Below are positions 43,311-52,301 of a stretch of DNA of 64,000 nt, piece by piece. Position 1 is the first letter of the stretch, and each line of letters begins with the position of its first letter. The translations under genes and the position numbers were made by a program. This DNA is from CAZOOW01 sp964581535. Its GTDB lineage: Bacteria; Patescibacteriota; Saccharimonadia; Saccharimonadales; Saccharimonadaceae. The stretch is from assembly GCA_964581535.1 (NCBI GenBank), contig CAZOOW010000003.1, positions 62,001 through 126,000 on the forward strand. Direction: 5' to 3'. A model generated the notes under the pieces. The model had not been told where the DNA came from. It made no database searches and was given only the letters and a program-made list of their open reading frames with translations.

Positions 43311-46112
43311 TTAGCTACAACCTGTCGTACTGCCGCAACTCGTGCAGACATAGCAGGATCCGGCGCGTTGCGTTACGTTACCACAATTGCTACAAAGTGG
43401 CGCTGAGGCGTCAGCTACTTTTAGCTCGGCTCGTGCAGTACGTAGCGTCGCCTCTTTCGGCTCACTCTCTCTGACATCACCAATCACTGCATCTACGACT
43501 TGTTCCGGCGTCTCCTCGACCTTCATGTCAGTCGGTGCGGATTCAGTTGATGCGGACTCCAGTAGACTGGCCTGCTGTGCTTGCATTTCTGCTTCTAGAT
43601 CCTCAAGCGATGCAAGGCCAAGCTCAAGCCTGTCGTCAATGTTCAGGTATTCGAGTGCCATGCGTCGGAATATATAGTCAACGATACTCGTAGCTGTGCG
43701 GATTTCTGGATCATCTGTCGCTCCGAACGGTGCGAAATTCGTGCTGCTCATCCCTTTAACATAGGCTTTGAGCGGGACGCCATACTGAAGGCCATAGCTG
43801 ACCGAGCGGCCAAAAGCGTCCATAAGACCTGCAAGGGTTGAGCCCATTTTTGCAACCGTAATAAAAATCTCACCTGGCTGACCATCATCAAACTCGCCAA
43901 CTGTTACGTAACCTTTGAGATCAGAAATCTTGAACTCAATTGTTTTCGATGTACGGACACGAGGCATTTCGCGGCGCTGATTTGCGTGGATGACTTTTTC
44001 GATAACTTTGGGTTCGTTTTCCTTTTTATCCTTCTTGCTAGCAGACAGTGGCTGACCGACTTTAGAGCCATCGCGGTAAATCGCAACCGCCTTTAGACCG
44101 AGCTTCCAGCTGTCCATATGCAACTGTTCTACATCCTCTACAGTGGCGCTCTCCGGCATATTGACGGTCTTGGAAATAGCACCGGAAAGAAACGGCTGCA
44201 CGGCACCCATCATTGTCACGTGGCCCATATAATGAATCGCGTTATCACCGACAGCGCAAGCGAATACATCATAGTCCGATTCTTTTAGCGCCGGAGCACC
44301 GACAACCGTCCCGTGCTCATGAATATAGGCTACGATATCTTCAGCATCTTTTTTGCTGTAGCCGAGGGTTTTCAATGCGCGAGGGATTGTCTGGTTGACG
44401 ATAACCATATTGCCACCACCAACTAGTGTCTTAAACTTCGTCAAGCTAAAGTCTGGTTCAACACCCGTCGTGTCACAGTCCATCATGAAGCCGATCGTAC
44501 CGGTCGGCGCGAGCACAGTAGCTTGTGAATTACGCATACCATATTTTTCACCGAGTTCTACGGCGTTATCCCACACTTCTGCGGCAGCACTCAACACTTC
44601 TTCTGAAACGAGAGCTGCATTGATATCGTTGACGGCATCCCGATGCTTACGCAGGACACGGTTCATACCTTCTTTGTCTTTGTTGTATCCTGCGAACGGC
44701 CCAACCCGTTTCGCAATTCGTCCACTGGTTGCATAGGCATGACCAGTCATAATTGCAGTCAGCGCTGCAGCAAAAGCACGTCCCTCATCACTATCGTACG
44801 GCAACCCTTTGGCCATCAGCGTAGCGCCAAGGTTGGCATAACCCATACCGAGTTCGCGGTACGCTCGGGCATTCTTGTCAATGCCTTCGGTCGGATAGGC
44901 ACTATAACCGACTAAGATTTCCTGTGCTAGGAAGATAATCTCGATGACATGCTTGTATGCTTCTACATCGAAGGTCCCGTCTTTGTTGAGGAACTTAAGC
45001 AGGTTAAGACTTGCGAGGTTACACGCACTGTTGTCGAGATGCATGTATTCGGAGCACGGGTTCGAGCCGTTGATTCGTCCAGCTCGCGGCGTCGTATGCC
45101 AATCGTTGATCGTCGTGTCAAACTGCATGCCCGGGTCAGCCGACTCCCATGCGGCTTCTGCTACTTGTCGGAAAAGGTCACGCGCTTTGACAATCTTATA
45201 AACTTTTTTATCGCTGACGCCAACCAGATCCCAGTCCTCATCTTTTTCAACCGCGCGCATATAGTCGTCGGTAACACGAACAGAGTTGTTAGCGTTCTGG
45301 TACTGGATAGAAACCATGTCTTTTCCATTCAGTCCCATGTCATAACCGGCCTCTTCCAGAGTCCGTGCTTTTCGCTCTTCGCGAGCCTTGCACCATATAA
45401 ACTCTTCGACGTCAGGATGGTCGATGTTCAAGATAACCATTTTTGCTGCGCGACGTGTTTTCCCACCACTCGCAATAGTACCGGCGCTTGCATCAGCACC
45501 ACGCATGAAGCTAACTGGGCCCGATGCCTTACCGCCACTACTACTGAGGGTTTCCATACTGCCTCGCAGCGCCGAAACGTTTAGCCCAGCGCCTGAGCCA
45601 CCCTTGAAAATCATTCCTTCTTCGCGGTACCAATTCAGGATAGACGGCAGGTTATCTTCAACTTTTAGGATGAAGCACGCACTAGCTTGCTGCGAACGGT
45701 CAGGAGTTCCGATGTTAAACCATACCGGGCTGTTAAATGCTGCGCGCTGCGTAACAAGGATATATTTCAACTCTGCATTGAACGTATCCGCTTCAGCTTC
45801 ATCGGCGAAGTAACCGTTCTCGTATCCGTATTTCGTAATGGTATTGGCAACTCGATCGATAAGGTCCTTAAGTCCTTTTTCACGCTGTGGAGTGCCTGGT
45901 GTACCATGAAAATATTTCTGCGCCACGATATTGATGGCATTTTGCGACCAGAAGTCAGGAAACTCTGCGTCTTGTTGCTCAAAAACTACCTTACCAGTAC
46001 CAGGATTGACGATCTTCGACTCCTGTTTCACCCACGTAAACTGGTCATATGGATGTGTACTTTCTTCTGTAAAATAACGCGCAACTGAAAGCGCGGACAC
46101 TGCTTGTGCCAT
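43311..46112 (-). CDS. nrdJ: Class II (adenosylcobalamin-dependent) ribonucleotide reductase
   Basis: Makes all deoxynucleotides aerobically or anaerobically with B12 as radical source. 933 residues. Visible: GGSGAGLN substrate block (about 171), the NPCSE thiyl-radical motif (about 353), redox Cys residues in SACFIL and SACNLASLNL, phosphate-binding PTGTIGFMMD (about 530) and a C-terminal zinc-type Cys-rich tail (CSNCGNV..CYVCTSCG). The ATP-cone typical of some class I enzymes is not seen. No B12-synthesis gene is nearby, implying uptake. Regulated by NrdR upstream. Confidence 0.93.
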   Translation of the reverse strand: MAQAVSALSVARYFTEESTHPYDQFTWVKQESKIVNPGTGKVVFEQQDAEFPDFWSQNAINIVAQKYFHGTPGTPQREKGLKDLIDRVANTITKYGYENGYFADEAEADTFNAELKYILVTQRAAFNSPVWFNIGTPDRSQQASACFILKVEDNLPSILNWYREEGMIFKGGSGAGLNVSALRGSMETLSSSGGKASGPVSFMRGADASAGTIASGGKTRRAAKMVILNIDHPDVEEFIWCKAREERKARTLEEAGYDMGLNGKDMVSIQYQNANNSVRVTDDYMRAVEKDEDWDLVGVSDKKVYKIVKARDLFRQVAEAAWESADPGMQFDTTINDWHTTPRAGRINGSNPCSEYMHLDNSACNLASLNLLKFLNKDGTFDVEAYKHVIEIIFLAQEILVGYSAYPTEGIDKNARAYRELGMGYANLGATLMAKGLPYDSDEGRAFAAALTAIMTGHAYATSGRIAKRVGPFAGYNKDKEGMNRVLRKHRDAVNDINAALVSEEVLSAAAEVWDNAVELGEKYGMRNSQATVLAPTGTIGFMMDCDTTGVEPDFSLTKFKTLVGGGNMVIVNQTIPRALKTLGYSKKDAEDIVAYIHEHGTVVGAPALKESDYDVFACAVGDNAIHYMGHVTMMGAVQPFLSGAISKTVNMPESATVEDVEQLHMDSWKLGLKAVAIYRDGSKVGQPLSASKKDKKENEPKVIEKVIHANQRREMPRVRTSKTIEFKISDLKGYVTVGEFDDGQPGEIFITVAKMGSTLAGLMDAFGRSVSYGLQYGVPLKAYVKGMSSTNFAPFGATDDPEIRTATSIVDYIFRRMALEYLNIDDRLELGLASLEDLEAEMQAQQASLLESASTESAPTDMKVEETPEQVVDAVIGDVRESEPKEATLRTARAELKVADASAPLCSNCGNVTQRAGSCYVCTSCGSTTGCS

Positions 46113-46223
46113 AATATCTCCCCTCCTTATACGGCAATATGCCTAGTATGGTTTTAATGTTTTTGTCTTACCATCACACCTCCCTGCGACGCGATGGATG
46201 CACCTATATGTGTTACGTGAAAA

Positions 46224-46679
46224 TCAGGAATCGTCGCGAAGTTTCCTCAGCTCACTTTCGAATTCGTCAATGTCTTTGAACTCACGATACACACTCGCAA
46301 AGCGCACATATGCCACTTTATTTCGTCTCGCCAGTTCTCGGAGCACCAAGTCACCGATCATTCGTGAAGGAATTTCACTCGCCCCGTCGGCATAAAGCTC
46401 GTCCTCGACTCTTGAAACCATTTCTTCGATTTCCATATCAGAGTTGAAGAACTTACCAACTGAACGATGAATCGCCGCATACAACTTTTTTCTATCGAAC
46501 AATTCGCGCTCACTATCTTTTTTTATGACAGCTAAGTTTGGTCGCTCGATTCTCTCGTACGTCGTATATCGATGTTTGCACTTCCGACATTCCCGTCGTC
46601 TGCGAATCGCGTCACCCTCGCTGGCGTCGCGCGACTCCACGACTTTCGCATCGTCAAATGAACATTGCGGACATTTCAT
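46224..46679 (-). CDS. nrdR: Ribonucleotide reductase repressor NrdR
   Basis: ATP/dATP-sensing repressor. 151 residues: zinc ribbon CPQCSF..CRKCKHRYTTYE, then the ATP-cone (IKKDSERELFDRKKLYAAI, about 48-66). Located directly upstream of nrdJ. AAAGGA is close to the ATG, and two NrdR boxes lie upstream of it, so the pair is probably autoregulated. Confidence 0.95.
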   Translation of the reverse strand: MKCPQCSFDDAKVVESRDASEGDAIRRRRECRKCKHRYTTYERIERPNLAVIKKDSERELFDRKKLYAAIHRSVGKFFNSDMEIEEMVSRVEDELYADGASEIPSRMIGDLVLRELARRNKVAYVRFASVYREFKDIDEFESELRKLRDDS

Positions 46680-46763
46680 GCAGTTTCCTTTCTATTTTCT
46701 GTTAACAACACCCTACACCCCCATTCGAGCTGCCGCTCAGCTGTGTAGCTACCTCTACTATAG

Positions 46764-46811
46764 CCCCCATATATAGCGCATTTCAAGTGTATTTTATGCA
46801 ACATATAGTGC
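46764..46811 (-). promoter_or_regulatory. Two NrdR boxes upstream of nrdR
   Basis: Two 16-bp boxes at 46764-46779 and 46796-46811. Their starts are 32 bp apart with 16 bp between, as is typical for paired NrdR sites. They match the consensus ACACWATATWTWGTGT at 10 and 12 positions. In the 305-bp gap 46680-46984 they and the promoter at 46878 are the only elements seen. Confidence 0.65.
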
Positions 46812-46877
46812 TTACGCTGTTAATCCATAGCTTCCATCTTCAATCAGGTTACGGTGCCGAAAAAAGATAGCAAGCAT

Positions 46878-46906
46878 TGACATATATGCTAAAAAGGTGT
46901 AAAATA
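46878..46906 (+). promoter_or_regulatory. Strong promoter of the small membrane-gene pair
   Basis: TTGACA (46878-46883), a 17-nt spacer, TAAAAT (46901-46906). The leader to the ATG at 46985 is about 72 nt. Confidence 0.75.
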
Positions 46907-46984
46907 GATAAGTTCATGAAGTCCTAGGCCGTTGCGGTTTACTACGTCATTCGTACCTTACTAAGAGACAGAGAGGAAACCATC

Positions 46985-47245
46985 ATGCTGGCATTCCTGC
47001 GAGTACGCCGCGCCATCGCCCGAGCGATGGGCAACACCCACATTGTGCGAGCATTCATGTTCGCAGTACTACTCACATTCCTGTTCGTCAGCGTCGGGAT
47101 TGTCTTCGACCGAGTGACAGCCCTGGCCCTCACCGCAATGGTCGGGCTGGCCCCCGTGCTACTTCGGTTCATCGGGTCGAACTCGTCGTTCAACCCGGCA
47201 GAGCTGCCAAGCGACGAGGAGCTGCGGAGGAGAAACGAGCAGTGA
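46985..47245 (+). CDS. Small membrane protein, 86 residues, G+C-rich
   Basis: Not recognised. Two hydrophobic helices (about 22-42 and 45-63) follow a basic, amphipathic N-terminus (RVRRAIARAMG), and the C-terminus is polar and charged (LPSDEELRRRNEQ). Very high G+C (41 of 60 at 47101-47160). GAGG sits 8 nt before the ATG. The stop overlaps the next start (GTGA), so the two are translationally coupled. Confidence 0.75.
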   Translation: MLAFLRVRRAIARAMGNTHIVRAFMFAVLLTFLFVSVGIVFDRVTALALTAMVGLAPVLLRFIGSNSSFNPAELPSDEELRRRNEQ

Positions 47246-47400
47246 AAACGGTCCGCCACCTGATGTACGGTAATCCGCTGAAACGATTCAGTCGCCGTCA
47301 ACAGCTTCGACTCCTGCTAGGGTATTTCGTCCTGGCGGCAGCCGCGGCACTACCCTTCTTCGCCTACGGCGCGTGGCAGTTCCTGAGGAGCTTTCCATGA
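47242..47400 (+). CDS. Small membrane protein, 52 residues, G+C-rich
   Basis: Starts at GTG (47242), sharing GTGA with the stop of the preceding gene. One hydrophobic helix (about 24-45, LLLGYFVLAAAAALPFFAYG) after a basic N-terminus (MKTVRHLMYGNPLKRFSRRQ). Short but with the same base composition and coupling as its partner, so probably real. Function unknown; it may be the partner subunit of a small two-component membrane system. Confidence 0.65.
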   Translation: MKTVRHLMYGNPLKRFSRRQQLRLLLGYFVLAAAAALPFFAYGAWQFLRSFP

Positions 47401-47482
47401 GCGTCCCACGCAGGCGATAGATCTCTCTGTCTCCTGCACCCAAAGTACTTAAAAGATTGAGTGATTTGGATGCAGCCGACAT

Positions 47483-47513
47483 AAAAATCCCGCGGGTAAA
47501 CCGCGGGATTTTT
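47483..47513 (-). terminator. Bidirectional intrinsic terminator after ftsZ
   Basis: Perfect 13-bp arms AAAAATCCCGCGG/CCGCGGGATTTTT (47483-47495, 47501-47513), loop 5 nt. Serves ftsZ on the minus strand and may stop the small membrane operon on the plus strand. Confidence 0.9.
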
Positions 47514-47515
47514 TC

Positions 47516-48760
47516 TTATTCGTCTTTTTTCTTCTTACGTCTGCGTAGGAATGCGGGTGTGTCAGACTCGTCTTCATCGACGTTCTGCCATATATTCGTC
47601 GGGTTTTCTTCGTCATCGAAACTACCTTTTGGTTTCGAATCCTCATCAACATTCATGCCGGTTACAACAGTGTCGATATCCTCACGCCCTTTTGCTGCTT
47701 CAATATCATGCACAGATTCTACGGCAGTCTCATCATGGAGACCAGTTACGGGCGCGCCCGTGAGACTAGAAGAATTTAACGCATTCGCCTGTTCTTTGAA
47801 GTATTCACTATCAAAACCAGTTGCAATGACCGTTATGATGAGATCGTCTTCCATCTCGGGTTTCAATGTTGCACCAAAGATGATGTTCGCGTCCGGCGCG
47901 ACGGCGCTCGTAATAAGTTCTGCGGCTTCTTGGATCTCGCTCATACTCATGTCGTAGCCACCGGTCACGTTAAAGAGCACGCCCTTCGCACCATCGATAG
48001 AAACTTCAATAAGCGGCGATTCGATAGCCTGTTGAGCAGCTTGCGCAGCTCGGTTATCACCACTAGCCCGACCAATGCCCATAAGCGCACTTCCGGCATT
48101 GCTCATAATCGCTTTGACATCAGCGAAATCGAGGTTAATAAGCCCATGTTCGGTGATAAGCTCTGAAATACCCTGGACACCTTGACGTAAAACATCATCA
48201 GCAATTTTAAAGGTTTCAAGTAGCGGTGTTCGGCGATCGATCGTTTGCAGCAGCCGATCATTAGGAATAGTGATGAGCGTATCGACTTGCTTACCAAGGT
48301 TTGCTATTGCCCATTCGGCATTAGCGCGTCGTTTTTCACCTTCGAAACTAAACGGTTTCGTAGCAACGCCAACAACCAAGATGTCGAGGTCACGTGCGAC
48401 CTGAGCAACAACATGACCAGCTCCAGAGCCGGTCCCGCCACCTGCTCCGATCGTTACAAATACCATGTCAGCGCCCTGAAGCGCTTTCTTTATATCCTCG
48501 ATAGATTCTTCGGCAGCCGCTTGCCCAACGGCCGGGTCTGCACCAGCCCCGAGGCCGCGAGTAACTTCTTTTCCGATGTGAAGCTTTACGTCAGCTTTTG
48601 AATTATGAAGTGCCTGCGCATCGGTATTGATAGCTATGAACTCGACGCCAGTCAGACCGGCTTCTTTCATTCGGTTTATAGCTGAACCGCCAGCACCACC
48701 AACACCCACTACTTTGATAGTTGCAAATGTTTGGATTTCACTAGGTTTTACTTCAGGCAT
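47516..48760 (-). CDS. ftsZ: Cell division GTPase FtsZ
   Basis: Tubulin-like protein forming the division ring. 414 residues with GVGGAGGSAINRM (about 14), the tubulin signature GGGTGSGAG (about 107), NTDAQALHNS, and the C-terminal tail DTPAFLRRRKKKKDE that binds FtsA. Directly downstream of ftsA, as is common. TATACT lies about 38 nt upstream of the ATG, with a GGGGGAT sequence in the leader. Confidence 0.97.
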   Translation of the reverse strand: MPEVKPSEIQTFATIKVVGVGGAGGSAINRMKEAGLTGVEFIAINTDAQALHNSKADVKLHIGKEVTRGLGAGADPAVGQAAAEESIEDIKKALQGADMVFVTIGAGGGTGSGAGHVVAQVARDLDILVVGVATKPFSFEGEKRRANAEWAIANLGKQVDTLITIPNDRLLQTIDRRTPLLETFKIADDVLRQGVQGISELITEHGLINLDFADVKAIMSNAGSALMGIGRASGDNRAAQAAQQAIESPLIEVSIDGAKGVLFNVTGGYDMSMSEIQEAAELITSAVAPDANIIFGATLKPEMEDDLIITVIATGFDSEYFKEQANALNSSSLTGAPVTGLHDETAVESVHDIEAAKGREDIDTVVTGMNVDEDSKPKGSFDDEENPTNIWQNVDEDESDTPAFLRRRKKKKDE

Positions 48761-48863
48761 CTTACTTGTTATCCCCCGCTATGTTCACATTTAGTATACA
48801 CTGCATTTTATAATGCACCAACAATGTACCCACGAAAGTGCAACGCGGCGTAGTGTATACATT

Positions 48864-50114
48864 TTATGAACGGAATTTAGAAAATATCCCTGTTAGCTTT
48901 CCGGCAAACCCGCCGATACCCTCACTTATTTTGCCAGAATTCAATGCAGCATGTCCTCCAATTCCAGCTGACGGCGCGCCCAGCATGTCGGTCAACATGA
49001 GCCCGATTGCGGCTGCATAAACCGGTGATTCAATTTTATCCGCCACTCCTCCATAGCCTCGCGGTTTTCCAACCTTTGCGCTCAGCTGGAGCGATTTCTT
49101 TGCAAACTCATCGATTCCAGGCATGAGAGCACCGCCGCCAGTCAGAACAACGCCACCAGGTAGCTTGGCAGATCGACCGATACTCTTTAGTTCTTTATCA
49201 ACTAGTTCGAAAATCTCTTCTAGTCGAGCTTCGACTATCATGTCAACATCCTCAACATCGAACTCATGGGTTGATTTGTCTATCTTTACGACGGCTTTTT
49301 TTGAATTATTCTTATGCGCATTCGGAACAGCTACTGCGTTATGTATCTTCACCTCCTCGGCAACATCTAGGTCAGTTTTAAGCCCGATAGCTAGATCGTT
49401 CGTGATATTAATGCTCCCTATAGGCAAGACTGCCACATGTTGCAAGTCCCCTTCTTCGAACACGACAACATTGGTCGTACTACCTCCGATATCCACCAAA
49501 GCAACCCCATTTTCCATCTGCTGCTCTGTAAGAACGGCTCGCGCCGCAGCAAGTCCAGACAACACCTTTTGGTTAACATGCGTTTCAGTCATTTCACAAG
49601 CTTTTTCAAGGTTTTTAACATGCGGACCAAGTGCGGTAATAACATGTGCGTCAACTTCAAGCCGCACACCATTCATACCGATCGGATCCTTGATGTTGTC
49701 TTGGCCATCAAGCTGGTAGCTACGAGGCGTAACCTCTAAAATTTCCCGGTTAGCAGGCAGCTGAACAACTGTGGCTGCTTCCTCGACACGATCTAGATCA
49801 CTCTCAGTTATTTCATGTCCGGCAGCGATAACGCCTCGGCTGCTCATGCCGATAACATGCGAGCCATTCACACTGACTGTCGCCGCATTTATTTGGTGGC
49901 CGCTCATCCGCTCAGCGGCTTCGAGTGCTTTGTCTATTGCCTGAGCTGTGTTGACTAGGTTAACGACCGTCCCTTTGCGTAAGCCGGAGTTTGGTTCAGC
50001 TGCTACTCCGACGATTGTTGGTTTTTCGCTACTGCCATCAATGTGTCCGACCACGACTCGTACTTCAGTCGTTCCAACATCGACGCCTACAGCGTATCGA
50101 GATACTTCTTGCAT
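48864..50114 (-). CDS. ftsA: Cell division protein FtsA
   Basis: Actin-like anchor that tethers FtsZ to the membrane. 416 residues: GVDVGTTEVRVVVGH at the N-terminus, the SHS2/1C region, DIGGSTTNVVVFEEG (about 203), VVLTGGGALMPG (about 325), and an amphipathic C-terminal helix (GFAGKLTGIFSKFRS). TATAAT at 50121-50126, 6 nt before the ATG, suggests a leaderless mRNA. Confidence 0.96.
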   Translation of the reverse strand: MQEVSRYAVGVDVGTTEVRVVVGHIDGSSEKPTIVGVAAEPNSGLRKGTVVNLVNTAQAIDKALEAAERMSGHQINAATVSVNGSHVIGMSSRGVIAAGHEITESDLDRVEEAATVVQLPANREILEVTPRSYQLDGQDNIKDPIGMNGVRLEVDAHVITALGPHVKNLEKACEMTETHVNQKVLSGLAAARAVLTEQQMENGVALVDIGGSTTNVVVFEEGDLQHVAVLPIGSINITNDLAIGLKTDLDVAEEVKIHNAVAVPNAHKNNSKKAVVKIDKSTHEFDVEDVDMIVEARLEEIFELVDKELKSIGRSAKLPGGVVLTGGGALMPGIDEFAKKSLQLSAKVGKPRGYGGVADKIESPVYAAAIGLMLTDMLGAPSAGIGGHAALNSGKISEGIGGFAGKLTGIFSKFRS

Positions 50115-50120
50115 ATGGTT

Positions 50121-50126
50121 ATTATA
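50121..50126 (-). promoter_or_regulatory. -10 box of ftsA, probably leaderless
   Basis: On the minus strand a perfect TATAAT ends 6 nt before the ftsA ATG at 50114. Confidence 0.6.
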
Positions 50127-50179
50127 CCTCAGAGCTTAGTTTGAGTCATTGTACTATTCATAGCGAACAAATAATAGGT

Positions 50180-50941
50180 TTAGAGCTTAGTGAGGATTTC
50201 CGCACCGGTTTCTGTTACGAGAACCGTGTGTTCAAAATGTGCCGCAAGCGAACCATCGCGCGTTGAGATTGTCCATCCATCGGGTTCCGTCACGATTCGC
50301 TCGCCTCCCAACATCGCCATCGGCTCGATTGCTATCGTCTCACCGGGTTCGAGCAGGAAGCCTTTCCCAGACTCTCCATAGTTTGGAATGTCGGGCGGCA
50401 TATGCATACTGTGTCCAACGCCATGCCCGACCAATTCGCGAACAATTCCTAATTTTCCCTGCCTGAGCGTGGCTTCTATCGCTGCAGAGATATCACCAAT
50501 CCGGGTCGGACCTTTTATCATGTCGATTCCGGCATATAGACTCCGCTCTGTAAAGTCCAGCAGGCGTTTTTTATCACCTGACGGCTCTTCATCAACAACC
50601 ATCGTGAAGGCACTATCTGTTTTCATGCCCTTGTACCCAATAACCAGATCAAAGCTAACAATGTCGCCAGAGCGTAAGACATACGAGCTAGGTACTCCGT
50701 GCACCACCTGTGAATTAGTTGAAATACATATAACTCCAGGAAAATTTACCTCAGGTGTTTTATAGGTTGTCTCTGCCCCAAGTGCAATAATTTCTTTCGC
50801 CACCCAATCATCTAGTTCGAGCTCGCTAGCACCAGCTACAGCTTGTTTTCTGAGACCATCAAAAATAGTGGCTAGCAGCCGGCCGCCTTCACGTATAGCA
50901 TTAATTTGTTCCGATGTTTTTTCACCAGTGATCAAGCTCAC
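50180..50941 (-). CDS. map: Methionine aminopeptidase
   Basis: Removes initiator Met after deformylation. 253 residues in the pita-bread fold with metal ligands in SFDLVIGYKGMKTDSA (about 104-119), GHGVGHSMH (about 175), IAIEPM (about 213) and the C-terminal HFEHTVLV (about 240). It ends an rpsU-yqeY-adk-map series and starts 2 bp after adk. Confidence 0.95.
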   Translation of the reverse strand: MSLITGEKTSEQINAIREGGRLLATIFDGLRKQAVAGASELELDDWVAKEIIALGAETTYKTPEVNFPGVICISTNSQVVHGVPSSYVLRSGDIVSFDLVIGYKGMKTDSAFTMVVDEEPSGDKKRLLDFTERSLYAGIDMIKGPTRIGDISAAIEATLRQGKLGIVRELVGHGVGHSMHMPPDIPNYGESGKGFLLEPGETIAIEPMAMLGGERIVTEPDGWTISTRDGSLAAHFEHTVLVTETGAEILTKL

Positions 50942-50943
50942 GT

Positions 50944-51486
50944 TTATTCACCTACAACTTCCGCGTAAATTCTATCATGCACCTCACCCGCCGTTCCGGT
51001 GCCATCGAGATGAAGAATCTTAACACCTTCCTCGGCAAATGAGCTGAGGACGGGATACATTTTTTGTCGATAAATAGTCATACGACGAGCGATAACCTCA
51101 GGCGTGTCTTCCATTCGAGCACGTTTCTCGAGACGCTGCAGAATCTCTGACTCAGGAACTTCTAGAACCACTACTTGATCGATCTTCTCATCATTTTTTT
51201 CCATGTAGTCGCTCAACCACTCAGCCTGTTCTTTAGTTCGAGGGAATCCGTCAACGATAATATTCGGGTATTGTTTTGCCGTCGCATCCGCAACTGCTTC
51301 CTCAAATACTTTATAAATAACCGCATCGTGTATCAGTTCGCCGGTTTTGAGCAAATCATTCATCTTAGGATCATTACTCTCACGAAGCATTTCACCCGTG
51401 CTCAACCATTTCCACCCCTGTCGAGCAGCTAGCATTTTGCCTTGAACACTCTTTCCTGCACCGGTCGGCCCGAATAGTAATATCAA
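50944..51486 (-). CDS. adk: Adenylate kinase-like nucleotide kinase
   Basis: Converts AMP and ATP to ADP. 180 residues without a long LID. P-loop GPTGAGKSVQG (about 6-16; most Adk have GPPGAGKGTQ), STGEMLRES AMP-binding region and DGFPRTKEQAEWL (about 84) are present. The short LID and altered P-loop are typical of minimal forms; another NMP kinase is possible. Between yqeY and map. Confidence 0.85.
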   Translation of the reverse strand: MILLFGPTGAGKSVQGKMLAARQGWKWLSTGEMLRESNDPKMNDLLKTGELIHDAVIYKVFEEAVADATAKQYPNIIVDGFPRTKEQAEWLSDYMEKNDEKIDQVVVLEVPESEILQRLEKRARMEDTPEVIARRMTIYRQKMYPVLSSFAEEGVKILHLDGTGTAGEVHDRIYAEVVGE

Positions 51487-51513
51487 CGTCTTATTTCCTT
51501 TCTGCTTACGCGT

Positions 51514-51969
51514 TTATTGTAACGAGTTTTTTACTAACCGCGCAATTACTGCTCCATCAGCCGCGTTTCCGGCGCTCGTTTTCACTGCTCCAATAACTTT
51601 TCCCATGTCTTTTACGCCTTCAGGCTGCAGCTCGACAATAGCTAGATCAACGAGTTGTTGCAGTGCATCTTCGGAAAGTTGTTCGGGTAAGTATGCAAGG
51701 AGCAATTCTTTTTCCGCTCTTTCTTTGTCGGCACTCTGCCGGTTGCCGCCTTTTTCAAATAATCCGGCTGCCTCGTCGCGTTTTTTCGCCTCCCGTGCCA
51801 GTAGCTGCTCAACGGCATCATCCCCCAGACCACTCTCGCGAAGACCTTTAGCGACTTCCTCATTTAATATCGCTGCTTTTATGCCACGAAGTGTCGTTGT
51901 GCGGAACTCATCCCTTGCCAGCATGGCCTCTTTTAAGTCAGCATTGATTTTATCTTTTAGCACGCTCAT
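51514..51969 (-). CDS. yqeY: GatB/YqeY domain protein
   Basis: 151 residues from the ATG at 51969 (MSVLKDKINADLKEAM), GGAGG 5 nt upstream. Belongs to the tRNA amidotransferase-related YqeY family (ARDEFRTTTLRGIKAAI, YLPEQLSEDAL, MGKVIGAVK). Its role is uncertain, often linked to tRNA or ribosome function. It lies directly after rpsU as in most bacteria. Confidence 0.92.
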   Translation of the reverse strand: MSVLKDKINADLKEAMLARDEFRTTTLRGIKAAILNEEVAKGLRESGLGDDAVEQLLAREAKKRDEAAGLFEKGGNRQSADKERAEKELLLAYLPEQLSEDALQQLVDLAIVELQPEGVKDMGKVIGAVKTSAGNAADGAVIARLVKNSLQ

Positions 51970-52034
51970 ATTTTCCTCCAAAAACAAATACTACCACTAT
52001 TATAACAGAGGTAGTATTTTACAAACATTGAATA

Positions 52035-52250
52035 CTAGCGAACGCCGAGACGCGCTTTGTTCAATTTATCAGCCTTGCGAGCTTTGCGGATAATCGCTTT
52101 TTTTCGACGCTCTACCTTGCTGATCGGTTTTGCAAATCGCTGCGTTGCTTTCACGGTAGAGAGCACGCCACTTTGCAAGACTTTTCGGTTAAAGCGACGA
52201 ATAAGGTTCTCGTTCGCTTCATTGCCGTCTTTACGTGTAACTTGAATCAT
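52035..52250 (-). CDS. rpsU: 30S ribosomal protein S21
   Basis: 71 residues, basic, helical: RFNRKVLQSGVL and RRKKAIIRKARKA. Near-leaderless: AATACT is 6 nt, and TAGAAT 9 nt, before the ATG at 52250. Heads the rpsU-yqeY-adk-map series. Confidence 0.93.
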   Translation of the reverse strand: MIQVTRKDGNEANENLIRRFNRKVLQSGVLSTVKATQRFAKPISKVERRKKAIIRKARKADKLNKARLGVR

Positions 52251-52301
52251 ACTCGCAGTATTCTATCAGGTTTATAACAGATAGACAAGACTCTGCGCCA
52301 A

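Noticed and set aside
46206..46221. parS-like sequence TGTGTTACGTGAAAAT between nrdJ and nrdR
   Set aside because: Only about 12 of 16 positions fit the parS consensus, it is not palindromic in the outer positions, and it is far from parAB. No second copy seen.
46175..46223. Extra NrdR box directly upstream of nrdJ (around GCACCTATATGTGT)
   Set aside because: The core is two bases too short for the 16-bp consensus and has no partner box at the right spacing.
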